Positions 6,934-11,270 of a stretch of 11,270 nucleotides of DNA are shown one piece after another; position 1 is the first letter of the stretch, and every line of letters begins with the position of its first letter. This stretch comes from Burkholderiales bacterium (lineage in GTDB: Bacteria > Pseudomonadota > Gammaproteobacteria > Burkholderiales > Casimicrobiaceae). Made by a program: the position numbers and the translations under genes. Below the pieces are notes generated by a model. That model searched no databases. It was not told the origin of the DNA and was given only the letters and a program-made list of their open reading frames with translations. The DNA lies in the NCBI GenBank assembly GCA_031257235.1, contig JAIRPA010000001.1:1-11270 (forward strand), in the 5' to 3' direction.

Positions 6934-7099
6934 AGTTGTTTCTTCCTTTGTAGTGAAAATTTCCGTTCTTAGTGTCCGTTTTTATTGTTGCGCATATCAT
7001 CATACGTAACTACGACTACAAAAAATTTGCGGCAGGTCAATCATGTGGCTTAAGCCCGCGTCAAATCGGGGATCGGGAATCAGGAATCAGGGCGTCGTC

Positions 7100-7141
7100 A
7101 TTCTGTGCGTAGCGAAGCGAAGGCAAGCGAAGTCGCAGAAT
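7100..7141. repeat. ATTCTG...CAGAAT palindromic repeat
   Basis: ATTCTGTGCG (7100-7109) pairs with CGCAGAAT (7134-7141) across one bulged T. The interior has iterated AGCGAAG/GCAAGCGAAG units. It looks like a dispersed intergenic repeat: the text CATTCTG...GCGTAGCGAAGCGAA...CGCAGAATCC is familiar to me from intergenic repeats in several bacterial genomes. That is recollection, not a search result. Confidence 0.55.
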
Positions 7142-7160
7142 CCAGCCCCCTTTTGTGGAA

Positions 7161-7234
7161 CGCCCAAAAGTAAAAACCTACTTTTGGGCGGTGTGTGCTT
7201 CCAAAAAAACACCGGCAAAGCCGGATGTTTTTTT
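7161..7234 (+). repeat. Two-hairpin dispersed element, copy B
   Basis: Hairpin 1 is CGCCCAAAAGTA (7161-7172), loop AAAACC, TACTTTTGGGCG (7179-7190): 12 bp, perfect, and the exact reverse complement of the copy at 1604-1633. After 12 bases, hairpin 2 has arms AAAAAAACA (7203-7211) and TGTTTTTTT (7226-7234) around CCGGC-AAA-GCCGG, with one bulged A. Copy A has the same order and the same 12-base spacing. The T-rich end of hairpin 2 makes it terminator-like in this orientation. Confidence 0.8.
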
Positions 7235-7345
7235 GTAGGAAAGGCGGAAAAACCGGATTGCGGGTCGAGACCGCTTGTGACGGTGTTTCTGATCCCTGAC
7301 TTCTGATTCCTGAAACGCAAACCCCCGTCAGGCTAAAGCCTGCCA

Positions 7346-7381
7346 CCCCCTTTTGTGGAACGCCCAAAAGTGAAAACCTAC
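7346..7381 (+). repeat. Half-copy C of the two-hairpin element
   Basis: Positions 7346-7381 repeat 7146-7181 exactly 200 bases later with one mismatch (7372 G against 7172 A). After that, copy C lacks the right arm TTTTGGGCG. The sequence instead runs into the long palindrome at 7388-7427. It is therefore a truncated or recombined copy. Confidence 0.75.
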
Positions 7382-7387
7382 ACTCGC

Positions 7388-7427
7388 GGATTCGGCAAAA
7401 AGTAGGGGTTCACTTTTTGCCGAATCC
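7388..7427. repeat. 16-bp-stem palindrome, CGGCAAAAAGT type
   Basis: GGATTCGGCAAAAAGT (7388-7403), an 8-base loop, then ACTTTTTGCCGAATCC (7412-7427): a perfect 16-bp stem, the longest in the window. The inner arms are shared with the palindrome at 811-833. It directly follows the truncated element copy C. Confidence 0.8.
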
Positions 7428-7454
7428 CCTACAAATATTGCCGGGCGCGTGAAC

Positions 7455-7472
7455 TGTCACACAAACGTGACA
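7455..7472. promoter_or_regulatory. TGTCAC-N6-GTGACA inverted repeat
   Basis: TGTCAC (7455-7460) and GTGACA (7467-7472) are perfect 6-bp arms around ACAAAC. The shape fits a dimeric regulator site, about 150 bases upstream of the DUF4124 gene start. No regulator can be named from the sequence, and a 6-bp repeat may occur by chance. Confidence 0.25.
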
Positions 7473-7541
7473 TTGCTCTTTTCATCGTTACCGTGCGCGC
7501 CACATCCCAAGAAAGACTGCCGGAATTTACGAAATAATCGG

Positions 7542-7570
7542 TGTTTTTGCCGTTCAAAACTGCGTACAAT
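7542..7570 (+). promoter_or_regulatory. Possible promoter of the DUF4124-dtd pair
   Basis: TACAAT (7565-7570) is a five-of-six -10 box about 54 bases before the start codon. The -35 position at 17-base spacing reads TGTTTT and is weak. This is the best candidate upstream of the gene pair. Confidence 0.3.
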
Positions 7571-7623
7571 GACCCTAAAGTTTTACTCCGATTTCGGACG
7601 GGTTTATTTTAGGAAAAATCATC

Positions 7624-8205
7624 ATGAGAAAACTTCTCCTTTCATTCGTGTTTACGGCCGCTTTGTCGGTTGTTGCCGCACCCTCTTTTGCCGCCGGACT
7701 TTATAAATGTATGGGCGTCAACAACGTGCCCGTCTATCAAAATGAGCCGTGTCCTGCCGGGAAAGAAATACGCAATTTGTCCAATGCGGACTTAATTTCC
7801 GTCATTCCGCCTTCGGCATTCACCAAAGAGGCACTCAAAGAAGCCTCCAAACCCAAGCCGGCAGAAAAGCCCGCGCCTGCTAAATCCGAAGAGCCGACAA
7901 GTTTGGCGCCGTCGTCACAGCCTTTTGCCACGATCGCAAACAAGCCGGCGCCCGCCGCCGCACCGGTTCGGCACGTTTCTTCCGGCAATGTGGCGCAAGA
8001 GCGTCAATCCATTGCGGCAGGCATGACCCGCGCCGATGTTCTTGCGCGTTTAGGTCCGCCCGCCATCACCGCCGGTGACGATTCCGACCCGCGCGCGCAA
8101 ATGCGCTGGGTTTATCTGCCGACCGCCGGAGATTCCGACACCATCACCACGATTTACTTAAACGGCAACACGGTTGCCGGTGTTGAGCGTAAACAGAAAA
8201 ACTAA
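7624..8205 (+). CDS. Exported DUF4124 protein with BamE/OmlA-like C-terminus
   Basis: A 193-residue predicted periplasmic protein of unknown role. A Sec signal peptide is clear (basic MRK, hydrophobic core, cleavage after SFA near residue 23). The N-terminal mature part matches DUF4124: LYKCMGVNNVPVYQNEPC with Cys29 and Cys43, probably a disulfide pair. A Pro/Ala/Lys-rich low-complexity linker spans about 76-117. The C-terminal part (about 125-190), with QSIAAGMTRADVLARLGPPA followed by a WVYLP...TTIYLNG strand pair, resembles the SmpA/OmlA (BamE-like) fold. There is no lipobox, so it is soluble or wall-associated rather than a lipoprotein. The ATG at 7624 has AGGA nine bases upstream. The stop codon directly abuts the dtd start, so the two are almost certainly co-transcribed. 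Confidence 0.82.
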   Translation: MRKLLLSFVFTAALSVVAAPSFAAGLYKCMGVNNVPVYQNEPCPAGKEIRNLSNADLISVIPPSAFTKEALKEASKPKPAEKPAPAKSEEPTSLAPSSQPFATIANKPAPAAAPVRHVSSGNVAQERQSIAAGMTRADVLARLGPPAITAGDDSDPRAQMRWVYLPTAGDSDTITTIYLNGNTVAGVERKQKN

Positions 8206-8652
8206 ATGCGCGTCTTAGTGCAGCGCGTCTCCCGCGCCGCGGTCAGCGTCGAAGGTCACGAGGTCGGCGCCATCGGCGCGGGGCTTTTGGTGTTGGTCGG
8301 CATCACTGCTTCCGATACCGAATCAGACCTCGATTATCTTTGCCGCAAGGTCATCAACTTACGTGTTTTTGATGACGAAAACGGCGTGATGAATTTGTCT
8401 CTATTAAATACAGGCGGGGATATTTTGGCGGTCAGTCAATTTACCCTTTACGCGGACACCCAAAAAGGCAACCGCCCCTCCTACATCAAAGCCGCCGCTC
8501 CCGAAATCGCCAAACCGCTTTTTGACGCCTTTGTCGCGCGCTTAAAAACCGCGCTTGGACGCGACATCCCCACCGGCGTTTTTGGGGCGGACATGAAAGT
8601 CTCGCTGATCAACGACGGACCCGTCACCCTCTGGCTAGACAGCGCGGCGTGA
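8206..8652 (+). CDS. dtd: D-aminoacyl-tRNA deacylase
   Basis: A 148-residue cytoplasmic proofreading enzyme that hydrolyses D-aminoacyl-tRNAs (and mischarged glycyl-tRNA-Ala), recycling tRNA. The N-terminus MRVLVQRVSRAAVSVEG is typical. Both active-site signatures are present: SQFTLYAD (SQxT at 77-80) and NDGPVT, with the Gly-Pro chiral-proofreading motif (GPVT at 138-141). GNRPSYIKAA (88-97) also fits. The length equals the family norm (about 145-150). The ATG immediately follows the stop of the DUF4124 gene with no gap, implying translational coupling. A small GGTGG/CCACC hairpin follows (8657-8670) but has no T-tract. Confidence 0.97.
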   Translation: MRVLVQRVSRAAVSVEGHEVGAIGAGLLVLVGITASDTESDLDYLCRKVINLRVFDDENGVMNLSLLNTGGDILAVSQFTLYADTQKGNRPSYIKAAAPEIAKPLFDAFVARLKTALGRDIPTGVFGADMKVSLINDGPVTLWLDSAA

Positions 8653-8807
8653 TCGAGGTGGAACGCCACCGCCCATCGCCCCGCCCGTGAATCATGGGCT
8701 CGTTGGCAAGCAAACGCCCTCCCGGAATCCTTGCCGCCGTTCCCGAAAAAAAAATCGAAAAAATCGTCGGGGGTTTGCCCCCCTATTCCGAACGCCGATG
8801 GTGGCGC

Positions 8808-8843
8808 AAAAAAATCCCGATTGAGTATCATCTCAATCGGGAT
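8808..8843 (-). terminator. Second minus-strand hairpin with T-tract
   Basis: ATCCCGATTGAG (8814-8825), loop TATCAT, CTCAATCGGGAT (8832-8843): a perfect 12-bp stem. On the minus strand it is followed by seven T residues (8814-8808, the first overlapping the stem), so it has terminator form. It lies about 100 bases beyond the terminator at 8938-8964 and could act as a backup for the same operon. No gene of its own is visible between the two. Confidence 0.6.
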
Positions 8844-8937
8844 CAAAGCGTGAAATACAACAAATACAACACCATAAGGACTTGTTAAAAGTCGGATCGG
8901 ATCATATCAAAACGAATATAAAACCGCAAGAGCCCCC

Positions 8938-8964
8938 AAAAAAAACGCCGGAACAAGCCGGCGT
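8938..8964 (-). terminator. Rho-independent terminator of the hcp-TPR operon
   Basis: ACGCCGG (8945-8951), loop AACAAG, CCGGCGT (8958-8964). On the minus strand the stem is followed by eight T residues (8945-8938). It sits about 20 bases beyond the stop of the last TPR lipoprotein gene. Confidence 0.85.
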
Positions 8965-8985
8965 GAGAGGGATAAGCGGGAGGGA

Positions 8986-9774
8986 TTATTGAGTAACTTG
9001 GGGTTGAGTAGAAAAGTCTAAGCGTTCGTGAAGCAATTCAGAGGTTTTAACCTTTTCAAGCAATTCTTTAGCAATCCCAAAATTTGGATTAAATGTTAAG
9101 GCTTGCTCTAAGTCTCTGATTGCCAAATCGAAGTCTTTCTTTTTGGCGTAGGCTAGCCCGCGATTAAAATAGTACGACGCATCGTCCGGCACTAACTTGA
9201 TCGCTTTGTCGTATTCTGCAATGGCTTTATTGTAATCTTCCTTTTTTGCGTATTCATTCCCCAAATGAGCGTATGCCTCTGCATTGTCAGGGCTTGCGCT
9301 GATTGCTTGGATATAATCAGCTATCGCATGATCAGAATCCCCAAGCATGGCATACGAAAACCCGCGCAGATCAAATGTATCGGATTCCTTATCTCCCCGA
9401 CTAATGGCATTTGTAAAATCTTCAACCGCACGAGAGTAGTTTTTTGATTGTGCGTAGGCAGCAGCCCTCATCCCAAATAAAGACGTTATTTTGCTTTGAT
9501 CCTTCTCTATTTGTAGAGCTTTCCCGTAATCTTCTATTGCTTTATCAAAAGAACCTTGTTCTTCAAAAAGAACACCTCTGACAATATAGGCTTGAGCCAG
9601 TTCAGGATTTGTGTTTACCTCTTTTGTATAACACTCAATAGCTTTATTATTTTCGCTCTTATCAACAAGCGATCGGCAGGTCTCCAAAGACCCTATCGAG
9701 TCTTTGGAGATGGCGCAAGCAGTAAGAAAAGAAACAATGATTACTAAAAATAATAAAGGATTAGGACATTTCAT
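8986..9774 (-). CDS. TPR-repeat lipoprotein (distal paralogue)
   Basis: A 262-residue predicted lipoprotein. The signal peptide ends in a lipobox LTAC with Cys20. The rest is tetratricopeptide repeats, roughly five or six 34-residue units from about residue 40 to 245 (for example AYIVRGVLFEEQGSFDKAIEDYGKAL and YYFNRGLAYAKKKDFDLAIRDLEQAL). TPRs are protein-binding scaffolds, so a periplasmic or envelope docking role is likely; no catalytic domain is seen. It is collinear with the gene before it (shared pattern LEK/IEK..SK/DK..SL.G.R..AY....Y..AV.DFT), indicating tandem duplication, with about one extra repeat here. The ATG at 9774 lacks a Shine-Dalgarno sequence; the preceding bases are an ATTTT tandem repeat. 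It is AT-rich and the last gene of the operon. Confidence 0.85.
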   Translation of the reverse strand: MKCPNPLLFLVIIVSFLTACAISKDSIGSLETCRSLVDKSENNKAIECYTKEVNTNPELAQAYIVRGVLFEEQGSFDKAIEDYGKALQIEKDQSKITSLFGMRAAAYAQSKNYSRAVEDFTNAISRGDKESDTFDLRGFSYAMLGDSDHAIADYIQAISASPDNAEAYAHLGNEYAKKEDYNKAIAEYDKAIKLVPDDASYYFNRGLAYAKKKDFDLAIRDLEQALTFNPNFGIAKELLEKVKTSELLHERLDFSTQPQVTQ

Positions 9775-9783
9775 AAAATTGTG

Positions 9784-9802
9784 ATTTTATTTTATTTTAT
9801 TT
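9784..9802. repeat. ATTTT pentamer tandem repeat
   Basis: Three complete ATTTT units plus four bases of a fourth. It spans the stop codon of the upstream TPR lipoprotein (9792-9794) and most of the 17-base gap to the next gene, whose start is at 9774. It replaces the place where a ribosome binding site would be expected. Confidence 0.7.
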
Positions 9803-10469
9803 GTGTTAGCACTTCTTTTTTTATAGTCGCATAGTCGGCGTTTTTGGACCTTAATTGTTCAAGCACCCATTGTGCATCTTTATCGTTAGGATCAATCTCT
9901 ACGGATTTCGCACAGTCCGGCAAGGCGTCTTCATATTTATCCATCAACACATACGTAGCGCATCTTTCAAAATAAAATTGCGCCACATCTTTTGAGTCAA
10001 GTTTTATTGCTTGCGTAATATCATCAATTGCTCTTTCGTAGTTTTTTAACCTCAAATATGAAGCCGACCTTAAAGAAAAATATTCCGCATCGCTTGGATT
10101 GATTTTAAGAGACTCTGTAAAGTCAGCAACAGCCTCACTGTATGAAGAATTATTATAGTAAGCCATACCACGAAGCCCATACAAAGAGGCTAGCTTGTCA
10201 CGATTTTTCTCAAGTTTAATAGCGCGAGAAAAATTTTCAGCCGCTTTACTATACTCTTCTTTTCTCAAATAAACACCGCCGATACTTACATAAACACGAG
10301 CGTTATCTTGATCAGTCTTAGCTAACTCGTTAAAACATAATAAAGCGCCGTCAAGATCGCCGCTATCTCTTATTGCTCCACAGCGTTTTCCTTCTGAATG
10401 GTTTGCATTGCCTCCAAAAGAACATGCGGAAAGCGCTAACATTATCAAAAAAACAAATATTTTCTTCAT
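9792..10469 (-). CDS. TPR-repeat lipoprotein (proximal paralogue)
   Basis: A 225-residue predicted lipoprotein with a lipobox LSAC (Cys16) after a short signal peptide MKKIFVFLIMLA. It is followed by about four or five TPR units (around residues 35-205), for example LYGLRGMAYYNNSSYSEAVADFTESL and YFSLRSASYLRLKNYERAIDDITQAI. The mature protein has several Cys residues (Cys30, one in ALLCF, ERCATY and PDCAK), unlike most TPR proteins, which could form disulfides in the envelope. A modest Shine-Dalgarno (AGG) lies about eleven bases upstream of the ATG. It starts 20 bases after the 159-aa gene and precedes its paralogue by 17 bases. Base composition is low in GC (19 of 60 in 10021-10080, counted by hand). 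Possible roles are a T6SS accessory lipoprotein, an immunity protein, or an unrelated scaffold. Confidence 0.85.
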   Translation of the reverse strand: MKKIFVFLIMLALSACSFGGNANHSEGKRCGAIRDSGDLDGALLCFNELAKTDQDNARVYVSIGGVYLRKEEYSKAAENFSRAIKLEKNRDKLASLYGLRGMAYYNNSSYSEAVADFTESLKINPSDAEYFSLRSASYLRLKNYERAIDDITQAIKLDSKDVAQFYFERCATYVLMDKYEDALPDCAKSVEIDPNDKDAQWVLEQLRSKNADYATIKKEVLTQIK

Positions 10470-10489
10470 GACTTATCAACCTATAGAGT

Positions 10490-10969
10490 TTAATATTCCC
10501 CAACCTTTTTTAACTCTTCCGCTGTTCTATTTTTTATTTGAACTCCCCGTCTATAAAATTCCATTTGTTCTACGGTTCTTTTAAAGATTTCGTCAGGGTA
10601 CACAACAACTGATCTGTTCACTCCGAATCTTATAAAATTGTCTTTTCCAAATCCGGCAGCCCCCGTAATTCTTACCCTACCTCCTTTGCATGGCGAGGCA
10701 TAAAAGCGTACCGAAGCAAAGTCTGATCCAAACCCGCCTAATAAAATCTTTGCTTTTGCCTCTTCTTTGCTTATCTTAAATTTAACGCTTTTTGTCCCAC
10801 TATTTAGGGAGGCATGACCATCCTGATCGACTTGGAGATAAAATTCGGAAGGTCCTACATCTAACGATATTTCTCTTGTTAAACCCTTATCTTTAGAATA
10901 AGAATAGTGAAGAAGACTTGTAAAATCTGCTTCAATTTGAGTGGCTTCTAATTCAAACATTTGTGCCAT
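10490..10969 (-). CDS. Unrecognised 159-aa protein encoded directly after hcp
   Basis: I do not recognise a family. The protein has 159 residues and no signal peptide or membrane segment, so it is cytoplasmic unless secreted by a non-Sec route. It begins MAQMFELEATQIEADF. The middle looks beta-rich (EISLDVGPSEFYLQVDQDG, SVKFKIS, RVRITGAAGFG, RSVVVYP), with one Cys in ASPCKGGRV. The C-terminus is charged and helical (DEIFKRTVEQMEFYRRG...AEELKKVGEY). The start is secure: AAGGAG lies seven bases before the ATG. It follows the hcp stop by 11 bases and precedes the first TPR lipoprotein by 20. Base composition is AT-rich, unlike hcp. By position it could be a T6SS effector, an adaptor or an Hcp-linked accessory protein, but no catalytic motif supports any of these. 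Confidence 0.75.
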   Translation of the reverse strand: MAQMFELEATQIEADFTSLLHYSYSKDKGLTREISLDVGPSEFYLQVDQDGHASLNSGTKSVKFKISKEEAKAKILLGGFGSDFASVRFYASPCKGGRVRITGAAGFGKDNFIRFGVNRSVVVYPDEIFKRTVEQMEFYRRGVQIKNRTAEELKKVGEY

Positions 10970-10980
10970 GAATATTCTCC

Positions 10981-11270
10981 TTATACGCTGTAAGTTTTAT
11001 CGTTTTTCGTTAAGCTCCAAGCCCCTTGCGTAACGCCGGATTGTCCGCCACCGACAGCTTGTTTGGAATATTTCCACTGTATTGAAGCATACTTAAGCTG
11101 AATTTCTTCAAAGGGCAAACCTGCTGATGGTACGCGAGTGAGAATGTCAGAGATAATAACGTGCTTCATCTTGATCTCAAGGTATTTCACGCGGTTGCCT
11201 TCACCGTCCGCGCGGAAAAATTCTACGGTGACTTCGTCAAACGTTGTGCCACCCGATAAGTGTTGATACA
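10981..11270 (-). CDS. hcp: Type VI secretion system tube protein Hcp (C-terminal part)
   Basis: The last 95 residues of an Hcp (TssD) family protein; the 5' part lies beyond the window edge, and full-length Hcp is about 160-170 residues. Hcp forms hexameric rings that stack into the T6SS inner tube and can carry small effectors in the lumen. Visible family features are F-R-A-D-G-E-G (11197-11217), KYLEIKMKHVIISD, VPSAGLPFEEIQLKYASIQW, where the SxGLPxExxxLxYxxIxW pattern is diagnostic, and a C-terminal GAWSLTKNDKTY. The frame continues past the GTG at 11188-11190 without a stop to the window edge, so that GTG is internal. GC content (31 of 60 in 11161-11220, counted by hand) is close to that of the housekeeping genes. 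It is the first visible gene of the minus-strand operon that runs to 8986. Confidence 0.9.
   Translation of the reverse strand, partial: YQHLSGGTTFDEVTVEFFRADGEGNRVKYLEIKMKHVIISDILTRVPSAGLPFEEIQLKYASIQWKYSKQAVGGGQSGVTQGAWSLTKNDKTYSV

Larger units (their letters stand above)
6934..7623. other. Repeat-rich intergenic region
   Basis: About 690 bases between the divergent peroxidase and DUF4124 genes with no supportable coding sequence. The first 110 bases are the peroxidase 5' region. From about 7065 to 7430 the sequence is almost entirely palindromic or repeated; the main units are listed separately. It also has short repeats of the type TCAGGAATCAGG (7080-7091) and CTGATTCCTGA (7303-7313), and a CAGGCT-AA-AGCCTG hairpin near 7329-7342. 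Similar CTGATCCCTGA text occurs at 1642-1652 beside copy A. The remainder (7430-7623) is the upstream region of the DUF4124 gene. Confidence 0.75.
8653..8985. other. Intergenic region between dtd and the TPR operon
   Basis: The tail-to-tail gap between converging genes. It contains a GGTGG/CCACC hairpin (8657-8670), a GGGGG-TTTG-CCCCC hairpin (8769-8782), the perfect 12-bp hairpin at 8814-8843 and the operon terminator at 8938-8964. A 64-codon open frame (8694-8888, plus) spans these hairpins; it has no ribosome binding site or recognisable similarity and is not called. Confidence 0.6.

Noticed and set aside
7043..7367. Open frames of 77-89 codons on both strands
   Set aside because: They consist of palindromic repeat text read in different frames, and the same peptide fragments reappear from the repeat near rpmH.
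7146..7381. Possible CRISPR-like spacing of 36-bp direct repeats
   Set aside because: There are only two copies 200 bases apart, the intervening sequence contains other repeats, and the unit is an inverted-repeat element; no cas gene is present.
7449..7706. An 85-codon frame overlapping the start of the DUF4124 gene
   Set aside because: It is out of frame with a gene that has a clear signal peptide and ribosome binding site, and its own sequence shows no domain.
8694..8888. A 64-codon plus-strand open frame after dtd
   Set aside because: It spans two hairpins including a minus-strand terminator, has no ribosome binding site and no recognisable similarity.

Overview
The window looks like chromosomal DNA of a Gram-negative proteobacterium, most likely a betaproteobacterium. 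The reasons are the order rpmH-rnpA-yidD-yidC-mnmE, a DUF4124 periplasmic protein, outer-membrane-type lipoproteins, a periplasmic di-haem peroxidase and a type VI secretion (T6SS) Hcp. The class is inferred from gene content, not from a marker-gene tree. No tRNA, rRNA, CRISPR array, transposase or integrase was found.

Layout. (1) 10-1415, minus strand: a single-domain bacteriohemerythrin with all seven iron ligands, then a VUT/YhhQ-type membrane transporter (probable queuosine-precursor uptake) whose stop codon lies inside a perfect 23-bp palindrome. (2) 1546-1633: a two-hairpin repeat element just upstream of the rpmH promoter. (3) 1729-5780, plus strand: the conserved block rpmH (ribosomal protein L34), rnpA (RNase P protein), yidD and yidC (membrane protein insertion) and mnmE (tRNA wobble-uridine modification GTPase). 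dnaA and an origin, often beside this block, are not on its upstream side. (4) 5896-6933, minus strand: a periplasmic di-haem cytochrome c peroxidase with a strong terminator. (5) 6934-7623: about 690 bases without a gene, filled with several families of palindromic repeats, including a second, oppositely oriented copy of the element near rpmH. (6) 7624-8652, plus strand: a DUF4124 / BamE-like periplasmic protein directly abutting dtd (D-aminoacyl-tRNA deacylase). (7) 8653-8985: hairpins and terminators facing the minus strand. (8) 8986-11270, minus strand: an apparent operon that begins beyond the window with hcp (T6SS tube protein, C-terminal part only), followed by an unrecognised 159-aa protein and two related TPR lipoproteins, and ends at a clear intrinsic terminator.

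The most interesting part is the last. The hcp segment has the base composition of the housekeeping genes, but the genes behind it are visibly AT-rich. The unknown protein follows hcp after only 11 bases with a strong ribosome binding site. Hcp genes often carry T6SS accessory or effector/immunity cargo, so the unknown protein plus the tandem lipoproteins is a candidate undescribed T6SS-linked module. That role is inference; no toxin motif is visible. The second noteworthy signal is the family of dispersed two-hairpin elements, with one intact inverted pair and one chimeric copy in this window.
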